Of a stretch of 64,000 nt of DNA, positions 9,204 to 16,821 are shown one piece after another. The stretch lies in assembly GCA_049841155.1 (NCBI GenBank), contig JASGHI010000004.1:124001-188000 (forward strand), read 5' to 3'. Made by a program: the position numbers and the translations under genes. The notes beneath the pieces were generated by a model. It worked only from the letters and a program-made list of their open reading frames with translations. It was not told the origin of the DNA and did no database searches. Within the stretch, counting starts at the first letter, position 1. Each line of letters starts with the position of its first letter. This stretch comes from ZC4RG30 sp049841155 (GTDB lineage: Bacteria > Pseudomonadota > Gammaproteobacteria > Steroidobacterales > Steroidobacteraceae).

Positions 9204-10193
9204 TTAGTAGCCGAAAGCCTGGAAGACAGCCAGATCTTCCCAGCCATGGCTGGCCGAGCCGGGGCGGGCGCCATCGGCATCGTCCAGCCGCGCCAGCTGC
9301 GCCTTGGTGAAACAGGCGCGGCGCGCGCGCGCCAGCAGCGCTTCGCGCAGGGTGGCCTGCGCATCGCGCAGGCCGAAGAGTTCGCGCAGCGTGGCAAGAC
9401 CCTCTATGCGCTCCCAGGCGGAGCCGGCGGGGTCATGGATCCCCAGGTGCAGCACTTTGCTTCCCGGCGTCAGCCGGCTGCGCCATGCCGCAACGCGTGC
9501 CGCATCGTGCGCGGCATCCGCAGGGATGCAGATCACGACATTGCGCACCTGGCGCCAGGCGGCAAGCTCTTCGTCGCCAGCCCCACCCTCGATGGCGCGA
9601 TACCGCTGCTGCGCTGGCATGCGCTGCCTTGCGATGAGTTCCTCGGCCCGTCCGCGATGGCGGTTGGCCACGGTCACCGCGCCGTCCAGATAAGGCAGCA
9701 CGGCTTCGGCCAGCTGGCCGGCACCCAGCAGCAGCGTCGTGCCGCCGGCGTCGGCACCGAGCAGCCGTCGCACCAGCGAGCCATAGGTGGCGCTGCCGAG
9801 GCCCACGACGTATTCGCTGCGGATCTCCTTCGTATCCTGCAGCAGCCTTTGCATCCACGGGCGCAGCAGCGCGGCCGCGGAGGGTTGCGCGGCCTCGTGG
9901 CGGCGCCAGGCCTCCTTGACCTGCCCGAGGATCTCCGTTTCGCCGGCGATCTCGCTTTCGAGGCCGCAGGCCAGCTCCAGCAGGAAACGGTAGGCTTCGG
10001 CGCCGGTGTGACGTTCGAAGCCTGCGGCCTGGCATTCAATGGCCGGGGGCTGGGCCGCTGCGGGAAGGCTCGCCACGCGCACTTCGCGCAGGCAGGTGTC
10101 GACGATGCAGCCGTCGGCCAGAAGCTCCCCGGCGGATGGCGCGGGCGCAGCACTGCCGCTGCGGTTCAGCACGACGAGATGGGCCAGGGACAT
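9204..10193 (-). CDS. hemA: Short, divergent glutamyl-tRNA reductase HemA
   Basis: First committed enzyme of the C5 route to aminolevulinate, reducing glutamyl-tRNA. Recognisable parts are the nucleophile Cys34 in VDTCLREV (equivalent of STCNR), the core GLESEIAGETEILGQVKEAW and a nucleotide-binding segment TTLLLGAGQLAEAVLPYL. It has only 329 residues against about 420. The N-terminal substrate domain is shortened and the C-terminal dimerisation helix bundle is nearly gone. The usual histidine before the GL(D/E)S motif appears to be phenylalanine. It is first in the heme operon. Confidence in the family is good; whether it is fully active is open. Confidence 0.82.
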   Translation of the reverse strand: MSLAHLVVLNRSGSAAPAPSAGELLADGCIVDTCLREVRVASLPAAAQPPAIECQAAGFERHTGAEAYRFLLELACGLESEIAGETEILGQVKEAWRRHEAAQPSAAALLRPWMQRLLQDTKEIRSEYVVGLGSATYGSLVRRLLGADAGGTTLLLGAGQLAEAVLPYLDGAVTVANRHRGRAEELIARQRMPAQQRYRAIEGGAGDEELAAWRQVRNVVICIPADAAHDAARVAAWRSRLTPGSKVLHLGIHDPAGSAWERIEGLATLRELFGLRDAQATLREALLARARRACFTKAQLARLDDADGARPGSASHGWEDLAVFQAFGY

Positions 10194-10199
10194 GAAGAA

Positions 10200-10205
10200 A
10201 GCCTA
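10200..10205 (-). promoter_or_regulatory. -10 element TAGGCT before hemA
   Basis: On the minus strand TAGGCT lies 6 bases before the hemA ATG, with no Shine-Dalgarno between. GTGACA further upstream, about 20 bases away, is a weak -35 candidate with long spacing. This would be the promoter of the whole heme operon and would give a leaderless message. Confidence 0.4.
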
Positions 10206-10263
10206 GGCAGGCGGGCAGGCGGGATTGTCACCGCCAGGTCACGCCTGCCCGGATTGAGGCCTT

Positions 10264-10872
10264 TTAGGCCGGCAGACCTTCGCTCTTGCGCGCCTGCTGC
10301 ACCGCGGGGCGGCTGCGCGCGCGCTCGTAGAAGGCCGTGAGCTTCGGGAATGCCGAGATGTCCACGCCCACGTGATCGCGCCAGCTCAGCACCACATAGA
10401 GATAGGCGTCGGCCACGGTGAAGTCGTTGCCCGTCAGGTAGGGCTTGTCGCCCAGCCGCTCTTCGATGTAGCCCAGGCGCCTGGCAAGGTTTGCCTTGGC
10501 GCCGGCGCGCACATCTTCACTGGAGGCAGGGTTGAACAGCGGGCCGAAGTTCTTGTGCACTTCGGAATTGATGTAGCCCAGCCATTCGAGCAGCCGGAAA
10601 TAGCCCGCGTTGCCGGGAGCAGGCCCGAGCTTGCCGGATTTGTCGAGGCTTGCGATGTAGCTCAGCACCGCGACGTTTTCCGTCAGCACTTCGCCGTTGT
10701 CCAGCTGCAGCGCCGGGGCATAGCCCTTGGCGTTGATGGTGTTGAAGTCCTTGCCGTCGGCGGTCTTTTTCGTGGCCCTGTCGATGGCATAGGCCTCGAA
10801 CTTCTGGCCGGCTTCGATGAGGGAGATGTAGCTGGCGAGCGAGCAAGCGCCCTTGAGGTAGTAGAGCTTCAT
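10264..10872 (-). CDS. gstA: Glutathione S-transferase, GstA-like (beta class)
   Basis: Conjugates glutathione to electrophiles in the cytoplasm. The 202-residue length and the N-terminus MKLYYLKGACSLASYI match E. coli GstA, where the CSLA segment contributes a cysteine to the glutathione site. Next come the thioredoxin-fold motif around LTENVAVLSYIAS and a helical C-terminal domain with LTGNDFTVADAYLYV. A GTG two codons earlier is possible. The ATG at 10872 is chosen because it sits 8 bases after a perfect TATAAT and matches the family start. It is transcribed alone, just after ndh. Confidence 0.9.
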   Translation of the reverse strand: MKLYYLKGACSLASYISLIEAGQKFEAYAIDRATKKTADGKDFNTINAKGYAPALQLDNGEVLTENVAVLSYIASLDKSGKLGPAPGNAGYFRLLEWLGYINSEVHKNFGPLFNPASSEDVRAGAKANLARRLGYIEERLGDKPYLTGNDFTVADAYLYVVLSWRDHVGVDISAFPKLTAFYERARSRPAVQQARKSEGLPA

Positions 10873-10880
10873 GACCACCG

Positions 10881-10886
10881 ATTATA
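10881..10886 (-). promoter_or_regulatory. Consensus -10 box TATAAT before gstA
   Basis: A perfect TATAAT on the minus strand lies 8 bases before the gstA ATG and just before the 3' end of ndh. No ribosome binding site fits in the gap, so the message is probably leaderless. No strong -35 box is visible. Confidence 0.5.
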
Positions 10887-12131
10887 TCACCGGTCCCGCA
10901 CGATGATCCGGGCGCCGCGGTTGTAGGTCCAGTAGGCGCCGGCCCAGTCGATGAGCACCACCAGGCGGTTGCGGAAGCCGATCAGGAAATAGGCATGCGC
11001 CAGTAGCCACAGCCACCAGGCGAGGAGCCCCGACAGGCGCAACCGGCCCATGTCGGCCACCGCCGCCATCCGGCCGATGGTGGCGAGCAGGCCCGCATGC
11101 CGGTAGTGGAAGGGCGGTGGCGGTGCACGGCCCGCAGCCCGCGCAGCAATCACGCCGGCGGCATAGGTGCCCATCTGCTTGGCAGCTGGTGCAATGCCGG
11201 GCACCGGTCCGGCGGGCAGCACCAGCGAGGCGAGGTCACCGGCCACGAATACTTCGGGATGACCGGGAATGGACAGATCGGGCGCAACCTGCACGCGGCC
11301 ATTGCGGTCCAGCGGCACGCCCAGCAGGCGGCCCAGCGGCGAAGCGGTGACACCAGCCGCCCACAGCACCGTCTGGGCGGGCAGCCTCTCGTCGCCGATG
11401 CGCACGCCCTGCGCATCCACCTGTGTGATGGCGCGGCCCTTCAGCACCTGCACGCCGAGCTTCTGCAGCTGCCGCTCGGCGCTGGCGGAAAGCTCCTCCG
11501 GGAAGGCGGGCAGCACGCGCGGGCCGGCTTCCACCAGCACCACGCGTGCAATGGTCGGATCGATGCGCCGGAACTCGCGCCGCAATGTATGGCGCGCCAC
11601 CTCGGCGAGTGTGCCCGCGAGCTCCACCCCGGTGGGGCCGGCGCCGACCACGACGAAAGTGAGCTGGGCCTGCACCTGCGCGGGATCGGCGCAGCCCTCC
11701 GCGATCTCGAAGGCCGACAGGATGCGGGCGCGCATGTTCATCGCATCGTCGAGCGTCTTGAGTCCCGGCGCCCATTGCTGCCAGTCGTCATGGCCGAAGT
11801 AGGCATGCGACACGCCGGAGGCCACCAGCAGGTAGTCGTAAGGGTGGCGCTGCCCGGCGGCGTGCACTTCACGCGCGGCGGTGTCGATGCCATCGACCTC
11901 GACCTGCAGCACCGTGACATTGCGCTGGTTGCGCAGGATGTGGCGCAGCGGCGCCGCGATGGAGGGCGCGGCCAGGCCCGCCGTGGCCACCTGGTACAGC
12001 AGTGGCTGGAAGGTATGGTGATTGTTGCGGTCGAGCAGCAGCACTTCGACCGGAGCTTTTTCGAGCGCACGCACCGCCCAGAGTCCTGCAAAGCCACCGC
12101 CGATCACGATCACCCGCGGACGCCTGCTCAT
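10887..12131 (-). CDS. ndh: Type II NADH dehydrogenase (NDH-2)
   Basis: Single-subunit, non-proton-pumping NADH:quinone oxidoreductase on the inner face of the membrane. The 414-residue protein starts RVIVIGGGFAGLWAVRAL, the FAD dinucleotide fold. A second nucleotide fold VVVGAGPTGVELAG binds NADH near residue 165, and there is a conserved FAD stretch EVFVAGDLASL. The C-terminal segment LLAWWLWLLAHAYFLIGF is the hydrophobic membrane anchor. The start at 12131 (MSRRPRVIV) gives the canonical N-terminus. It follows the amidotransferase gene by five bases and is likely co-transcribed with it. Confidence 0.93.
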   Translation of the reverse strand: MSRRPRVIVIGGGFAGLWAVRALEKAPVEVLLLDRNNHHTFQPLLYQVATAGLAAPSIAAPLRHILRNQRNVTVLQVEVDGIDTAAREVHAAGQRHPYDYLLVASGVSHAYFGHDDWQQWAPGLKTLDDAMNMRARILSAFEIAEGCADPAQVQAQLTFVVVGAGPTGVELAGTLAEVARHTLRREFRRIDPTIARVVLVEAGPRVLPAFPEELSASAERQLQKLGVQVLKGRAITQVDAQGVRIGDERLPAQTVLWAAGVTASPLGRLLGVPLDRNGRVQVAPDLSIPGHPEVFVAGDLASLVLPAGPVPGIAPAAKQMGTYAAGVIAARAAGRAPPPPFHYRHAGLLATIGRMAAVADMGRLRLSGLLAWWLWLLAHAYFLIGFRNRLVVLIDWAGAYWTYNRGARIIVRDR

Positions 12132-12136
12132 GCGCC

Positions 12137-12898
12137 TCACCTTTCCAGCGCGTGGTTCGAGGGCAGCGTCACGCGCCGCGCCGGCCGGCCCACGAGATCG
12201 AGGAACTTGTTGAAGGTGGCTTCCGCCAGCGGCTGCATGCATGCCAGTTGCGCGGCCGTGGCCGAGCGGATCGATTCTTCATCGCGGCCGATGCCTGCCG
12301 CCCGCAGTTCCTCGCGATAGGCGGGCAGCCGCAGCCAGCGCTCGATCAGCGCGCTGTCGGCTTCCATGTGGAACTGGAAGCCATAGGCATTCTGTCCGAA
12401 GCGGAAGGCCTGCTGTTCGCAGGTGTCCGTGCGCGCCAGCTGCACGGCGCCCGCCGGCAGCCCGAAGGTGCAGCCATGCCACTGGAACACCGGAGTGCGC
12501 TCACCCAGGTGGGCCAGCACCGTATCCTGCCGGCCGTGTTCGGTGGTGGCGAGGTCGTACCAGCCAATCTCGTGCTGGGTGTGGCGCATCACCGGCGCGC
12601 CCAGCACATGCGCCAGCAGCTGGGCGCCGAGGCATATGCCCAGCACCGGCTTGTCCTGGCGCAGCGCGGCTTCGATGGCCGCAAGCTCGGTGCGCAGATG
12701 CGGGTAGCGGCTCTGCTCGTCCACGTTCATGGGGCCGCCCAGCACGATGAGCCCGTGGTAGCGGTCCACCTCCGGCTGCGCATCCGGATGGCGCTGGAAG
12801 TTGTGGAAGCGGATGCGGTGGCCGCGCGCGCGGATGCGCGCATGCAGCGTGCCGAGCGGCTCGGCGGCGACGTGCTGGAAGACCATCAGGCGGGACAT
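12137..12898 (-). CDS. Class I glutamine amidotransferase, GMP synthase-like
   Basis: Stand-alone class I glutaminase of the YfeJ/GuaA-like group, 253 residues. The nucleophile elbow is LGICLGAQLLAH with Cys89, and the catalytic histidine lies in GFQFHMEAD. The substrate loop VFQWHGCTFGLPAGA is typical of the group, in which the ammonia acceptor is often unknown. There is no synthetase domain, so this is not a GMP synthase. It heads a two-gene unit with ndh. A TATTTT sequence 9 bases before the ATG may be its -10 box. Confidence 0.85.
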   Translation of the reverse strand: MSRLMVFQHVAAEPLGTLHARIRARGHRIRFHNFQRHPDAQPEVDRYHGLIVLGGPMNVDEQSRYPHLRTELAAIEAALRQDKPVLGICLGAQLLAHVLGAPVMRHTQHEIGWYDLATTEHGRQDTVLAHLGERTPVFQWHGCTFGLPAGAVQLARTDTCEQQAFRFGQNAYGFQFHMEADSALIERWLRLPAYREELRAAGIGRDEESIRSATAAQLACMQPLAEATFNKFLDLVGRPARRVTLPSNHALER

Positions 12899-12942
12899 CT
12901 GCCCCGCAAAATAGTCGGCGCGCCGCGGCGCGGCAATCCCTT

Positions 12943-13578
12943 TCAGTCGCAGAGTTCCGGGTCCGGAACGGAGGAGTCCTGGGTCTTGCCCTCTGCGATG
13001 TCATCCAGGAGATGCCCATTGGCTTCGGGCAGCGGACCCAGGATGCAGCCGAAGCCGAGGCCGACGATGCAGCGCTTTCCGAGGCGCACATACGGCAATG
13101 GAGCGAAGCCGACGCGCGGTTCCTCCCGATGCCATTCGAAGCGGGACTTCGGGGGAGCGCAGGGCTTGCGCTGTGTTTTCGGTTCCGGACTGAATGTGGG
13201 GGAGATGTCGCGGCGCCCTGCGTGGCGTCTTGCGGCGGAGGTGGCCTCGCTGTTCCAGTCGACTGCCGGCGGCGTGGATTCGGGAACAGGGATGGGGGCG
13301 GGAGCCGGTGCCGTGGTGCCGTCGTCCATAGGTGGCGCCACGGCTGGGGAGGCCGGAATCGGGCGAAGCTTCGGGCTGGCGGGCTGCCCGGTGGTCGCCG
13401 GGGTCGGTTCGGGTCGCGGCGTGACCCACAGCCCCACGTAGGCTATCGCGGGTTTCTGGTCCCTGGACCGCATGCGGCTGCCCAGCATGAGGAGCAGCAG
13501 CAGGGCGTGTACCAGCAGTACCAGCCCCACCGCCGTGGTGCGGAGCGGAATCGACCGGCTTCCCTGCTGGCGGCGCAT
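12943..13578 (-). CDS. TonB-like, proline-rich inner-membrane-anchored protein of unknown function
   Basis: 211 residues with an N-terminal transmembrane helix (LRTTAVGLVLLVHALLLLLML, about 12-32). An extracytoplasmic Pro/Ala/Thr-rich linker (about 50-105) follows, then a small C-terminal region with four cysteines (PCAPP, KRCIV, FGCIL, ELCD). The organisation recalls TonB, but no YP-containing TonB C-terminal domain is seen. The cysteines might form disulfides in the periplasm. It stands alone between the amidotransferase gene and the tRNA. I do not recognise a named family. Confidence 0.65.
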   Translation of the reverse strand: MRRQQGSRSIPLRTTAVGLVLLVHALLLLLMLGSRMRSRDQKPAIAYVGLWVTPRPEPTPATTGQPASPKLRPIPASPAVAPPMDDGTTAPAPAPIPVPESTPPAVDWNSEATSAARRHAGRRDISPTFSPEPKTQRKPCAPPKSRFEWHREEPRVGFAPLPYVRLGKRCIVGLGFGCILGPLPEANGHLLDDIAEGKTQDSSVPDPELCD

Positions 13579-13666
13579 TTTCGATCGGACCGGAGCGCGG
13601 ACGCCCGAGTTCCCGGCCGCGACTGACGAACGCCGGGGGAGCGTGTATCGTGGCGCCCTTCCCGGC

Positions 13667-13739
13667 GGGCCTGTAGCACAGCGGTTAGTGCAGGGGACTC
13701 ATAATCCCTTGGTCCTTGGTTCGAATCCAAGCAGGCCCA
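13667..13739 (+). tRNA. tRNA-Ile2 (anticodon CAU)
   Basis: A complete cloverleaf of 73 bases: acceptor GGGCCTG/CAGGCCC with discriminator A, D arm GCAC/GTGC, anticodon stem GGGGA/TCCCT around CTCATAA (anticodon CAT at 13700-13702), and T arm CTTGG/CCAAG with loop TTCGAAT. CCA is not encoded. The anticodon arm plus CTTGGTC resembles E. coli ileX rather than elongator or initiator Met tRNA. The C34 would then be converted to lysidine so that it reads AUA. The assignment to Ile rather than Met is by resemblance. Confidence 0.9.
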
Positions 13740-13761
13740 GAACCAGTCTTCGGGCGTCGGT

Positions 13762-13918
13762 CCTTTTTCCCTCGCCCCCCCTCCGCCCGCCCCTCCCCCC
13801 CCCCCCTTGTCTGGCCCCCGCCCTCCGCCCCCTTCCCCCTCTTTCCCCCCCCGGCTGGCTGCTCCTTGGTGCCTCCCCCTCCAACCCCTTTGCCCCCTCC
13901 CCCTCCCCCCCTCCCGCG
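13762..13918 (+). other. Extremely C-rich (pyrimidine) tract between tRNA and B12 riboswitch
   Basis: About 155 bases made of many runs of three to eight C, including one run of twelve (13795-13806), with almost no purine runs on this strand. The complementary strand has many G-tracts that could form G-quadruplexes. No gene is supported here: frames crossing it give only proline- or glycine-rich low-complexity peptides. It begins about 20 bases after the tRNA and ends before the riboswitch promoter. Confidence 0.85.
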
Positions 13919-13930
13919 GCGCCCGCCATC

Positions 13931-13959
13931 TTGCGCCTCATCACCGGCTGCACTATGTT
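13931..13959 (+). promoter_or_regulatory. Sigma-70-type promoter of the btuFCD-cobQ operon
   Basis: TTGCGC at 13931-13936 and TATGTT at 13954-13959 are separated by exactly 17 bases. The predicted transcription start near 13966 coincides with the 5' end of the cobalamin riboswitch. Confidence 0.6.
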
Positions 13960-13965
13960 CTGGGC

Positions 13966-14140
13966 CGCGTCAGGTTCCCAGAGACTGGGATGAAAAGGGA
14001 ACCCGGAAGTGGATGCGATCCATGATCCGGGGCTGCCCCCGCAACTGTGACCGGAGAGTGCTGGCCATGATGCCACCGGGTGATACCGGGAAGGCTGGCC
14101 AGCGCGAAGACCCGCAAGCCAGGAGACCTGCCTGCCGCAG
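13966..14140 (+). ncRNA. Cobalamin (B12) riboswitch
   Basis: The leader contains the conserved cobalamin-aptamer blocks in order: AAAAGGGAA at 13993-14001, the core GGCTGCCCCCGCAACTGTGA at about 14031-14050, and the B12 box AAGCCAGGAGACCTGCC at about 14117-14133 after GCGAAGACCCGC. The first gene begins about 100 bases later. No obvious terminator lies in between, so control may act on translation of btuF, but that is inference. High cobalamin should reduce expression of the transporter and cobQ. Confidence 0.93.
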
Positions 14141-14243
14141 TCTGTCCTTCGCCGGTCGGGGTGTACCGGGCGATCGAGGAAATCCTCGCGTGACGACAAG
14201 GCGGGCCATGTGGCCCTGAGTGCGTCGGGCTTCGAGGGTTTTC

Positions 14244-15059
14244 ATGCGCATGCTTCTGGTTACGGTTCTGGTGTCGCTCGCCGCGCTGCCGGCGCAGGCG
14301 GCGGGGCCGCGCATCGCCTCGATCAATCCCTGCGTGGATGCCATCCTCACCGAGGTAGCCGACGCCGACCAGATCGTCGGCATCAGCCACTATTCCCAGG
14401 ATCCGAAGGCGACTTCCATGCCGCTGGATGTGGCCAGGCGTTTTCACGCCACGTCGGGCACCGCGGAAGAAATCGTTGCGCTGCAGCCGGAACTGGTGAT
14501 GTCCGGGCCGCATGTATCGCCCGCGACCATTCTCGCGCTGGAGCGCCTGAAGATTCCCATCGTCAAATATCCCGTGCCGGAACACGTGGAGCAGAGCCTC
14601 GAGCAGGTGCGGGCCATTGCCGCGGCCGCAGGACATCCGGAGCGCGGAGAGCGCCTCGCCGCGCGGATCGAACGTGCCGTCGACGAGGCGCGCCCCGGTG
14701 ATGCCAGTCCGATCAGTGCGCTCATCTGGCAGGCGGGCGGCATGGTGCCGGGTGCCGGCACGCTGGCCGATGAGCTGTTGCGGATCACGGGCTTCGTGAA
14801 CATGAGCGCGTTGTACGGTCTGCGGCAGTGGGATGTGCTGCCTCTGGAATATCTGCTCGACAATCCGCCGCGGCTGGTTCTTTCGGCCAGCAGGGACGAT
14901 GCTGCGGGCGACCGGATGCTGAGTCATCCGGTGCTGGGCAAGCTGCCGAACGTCGCGTTCCGCGACTATCCGTTCCGGCTCCTGGGGTGCGCAGGTCCGG
15001 GCCTCATCGAGGCCACCGCGCGTCTGGCCGCGATCCGCCGCGAACTGGTGCTGCGATGA
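14244..15059 (+). CDS. btuF: Cobalamin ABC transporter periplasmic binding protein BtuF
   Basis: Periplasmic vitamin B12/corrinoid receptor of the TroA/BtuF class, 271 residues. It begins with a signal peptide, MRMLLVTVLVSLAALPAQA, cut before AGPRIAS. The body shows the family pattern RIASINPCVDAIL, ELVMSGPHVSPATILALE and a long linking helix near 120-140. The ATG at 14244 is preceded by GAGGG at five bases. An in-frame GTG at 14220 would add eight residues before the signal peptide and is less likely. It is the first gene under the cobalamin riboswitch and overlaps btuC as ATGA. Confidence 0.88.
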   Translation: MRMLLVTVLVSLAALPAQAAGPRIASINPCVDAILTEVADADQIVGISHYSQDPKATSMPLDVARRFHATSGTAEEIVALQPELVMSGPHVSPATILALERLKIPIVKYPVPEHVEQSLEQVRAIAAAAGHPERGERLAARIERAVDEARPGDASPISALIWQAGGMVPGAGTLADELLRITGFVNMSALYGLRQWDVLPLEYLLDNPPRLVLSASRDDAAGDRMLSHPVLGKLPNVAFRDYPFRLLGCAGPGLIEATARLAAIRRELVLR

Positions 15060-16030
15060 AGGTCTCGCCCATCAGGCTCAACATCCTGTTCGTGGTGCTG
15101 CTGGCCGTTGCGGCGGTCTTCTCCGTGGCGGCAGGCAAAGTGTGGTTGCCCTGGGATGTCTGGAGTTCGGCCGATCCGCGCTGGCTGATCATTGCCGAGC
15201 TGCGCCTGCCGCGCACCGTGCTGGCGATGGTGCTCGGCGCCGCACTCGGCGCTTCGGGCGCCGTGATGCAGGGTTATCTGCGCAACCCGCTTGCTGATCC
15301 GGGCCTGTTCGGGATTTCCTCGGGCGCGGCGCTGGGCGCGGTAAGCTCGATGTACTTCGGCTACGCGCTTTCGGCATTCCTGCTGCCGGCCTTCGCGCTC
15401 GCCGGCGCCGGCATTGCCATGGTGCTGCTGGCCATGCTGGCAGGGCGCTCGGGCAGTCTCATCATGTTTGCGCTCGCGGGCATGATCCTGGCGAGCATCA
15501 CCGGCTCGCTGACCACACTTGCTATCAGTGTCGCTCCCACGCCCTATGTGGCCTCCGAAATCGTCAACTGGCTGATGGGCGCGCTGACCGATCGCAGCTG
15601 GGACGATGTGCGCATCACGGTTCCCGTGATGGCTGTCGGCACTGGGGTGCTGCTGACCACGGGCCGCGCGCTGGATGCGTTGACGCTGGGCGAGGCGGCC
15701 GCCCGGTCCATGGGCATCGACGAGCGGTCGCTGCAATGGAAGGTCGTCATCGGCGTGGGTCTGTGTGTCGGCGGTTCCGTTGCCGCGGCCGGCATCATCG
15801 GCTTCGTGGGCCTGATGGTGCCGCACATCGTGCGGCCGCTGGTGGGCGCGCGCCCTTCGGCCGTGATCCTGCCGTCGGCGCTGGGAGGGGCGCTGCTGCT
15901 GCTGGTTGCCGACAGCCTGGTGCGCATCGCGCCCACGGTCAGCGAGCTGCGGCTGGGCATCGCCATGTCCATGCTCGGTGCGCCATTCTTCCTCACGATG
16001 CTGCTGAGACTGCGGAAGTCGCTGGCATGA
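15056..16030 (+). CDS. btuC: Cobalamin ABC transporter permease BtuC (FecCD family)
   Basis: 324-residue inner membrane permease with about ten hydrophobic helices. FecCD/BtuC signatures include LRLPRTVLAMVLGAALGASGAVMQ near the N-terminus, NPLADPGLFGISSGA with its conserved glycines, and the coupling-helix region FVGLMVPHIVRPLVG. The ATG overlaps the btuF stop and its own end overlaps btuD, both as ATGA. The riboswitch upstream supports cobalamin rather than iron-siderophore as substrate. Confidence 0.92.
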   Translation: MKVSPIRLNILFVVLLAVAAVFSVAAGKVWLPWDVWSSADPRWLIIAELRLPRTVLAMVLGAALGASGAVMQGYLRNPLADPGLFGISSGAALGAVSSMYFGYALSAFLLPAFALAGAGIAMVLLAMLAGRSGSLIMFALAGMILASITGSLTTLAISVAPTPYVASEIVNWLMGALTDRSWDDVRITVPVMAVGTGVLLTTGRALDALTLGEAAARSMGIDERSLQWKVVIGVGLCVGGSVAAAGIIGFVGLMVPHIVRPLVGARPSAVILPSALGGALLLLVADSLVRIAPTVSELRLGIAMSMLGAPFFLTMLLRLRKSLA

Positions 16031-16821
16031 AGCGCGCGGCGCCGGAAATTCTGCAGGCCAGCAATGTCGGCCTCACTCTGGGTGACAACCAGGTGCTGCG
16101 CGATGTCTCCACGCGTTTTGAAACCGGCAAGGTTTCGGTGCTGCTGGGGCCCAATGGCGCGGGCAAGAGCAGCCTGCTCTCCTGCCTTGCCGGTCTGCGC
16201 CGCCCCGATTCGGGCTCGGTGTCGCTGGCCGGTGAGGATGTGCTGGCGCTGGATCGCCGCGATCGCGCGCAGCGCATCGGTTTCCTGCCGCAGACTCCCG
16301 AGGTCCACTGGGATATCGACGTGGCCACGCTGGTGTCGCTGGGGCGTCTGCCGCATCGTGGCCGCGGCGGTGAAACTAGCGATGACCGCGAGGCGATCGC
16401 CGAGGCCATGAGCGTGACCGATGTGGCGCGGCTTGCATCACGCACTGCGCGGCAGCTCTCGGGCGGCGAGCGGGCGCGCGTGCTTCTGGCGCGCGTGCTG
16501 GCGGGAAGGCCGCAATGGCTGCTGGCGGATGAGCCTCTGGCGAATCTCGATCCGGCCCATCAGCTCGACGTGCTGGAGCAGATGCAGAGGATCGCCGCGC
16601 AAGGCATGGGCGTGGTTCTGGTGCTGCATGACCTGAGCTTCACTGCGCGCATTGCCGACTTTGCGGTGCTCATGAGCGAAGGCCGCGTGCTGGTCGCGGG
16701 CCCAGGCGATGAAGTGCTGCGCCCGGAGCCCATTCGCGAGGCGTTCGGCATCGATGCGTACTTCGGTGCCGCGCAGGGATCGGACCGCTTCGTGATTCCG
16801 CTGCGCCGCCATCGCGGATGA
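16027..16821 (+). CDS. btuD: Cobalamin ABC transporter ATPase BtuD
   Basis: 264-residue ABC ATPase. Walker A is LLGPNGAGKSSLLS, the Q-loop GFLPQTPEVH, the signature LSGGERARVLLARVL, Walker B WLLADEPLANLD and the H-loop VLHDL. It energises import through BtuC. The ATG overlaps the btuC stop as ATGA and the cobQ ATG overlaps its TGA in turn, so the four genes form one tightly coupled unit. Confidence 0.93.
   Translation: MKRAAPEILQASNVGLTLGDNQVLRDVSTRFETGKVSVLLGPNGAGKSSLLSCLAGLRRPDSGSVSLAGEDVLALDRRDRAQRIGFLPQTPEVHWDIDVATLVSLGRLPHRGRGGETSDDREAIAEAMSVTDVARLASRTARQLSGGERARVLLARVLAGRPQWLLADEPLANLDPAHQLDVLEQMQRIAAQGMGVVLVLHDLSFTARIADFAVLMSEGRVLVAGPGDEVLRPEPIREAFGIDAYFGAAQGSDRFVIPLRRHRG

Noticed and set aside
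13667..13739. Elongator or initiator tRNA-Met
   Set aside because: The CAU anticodon alone fits Met, but the anticodon arm, variable region and D arm resemble E. coli tRNA-Ile2 (ileX) more closely.
14220..14243. GTG start of btuF at 14220
   Set aside because: It would add eight residues before a normal signal peptide, while the ATG at 14244 has GAGGG at good spacing.
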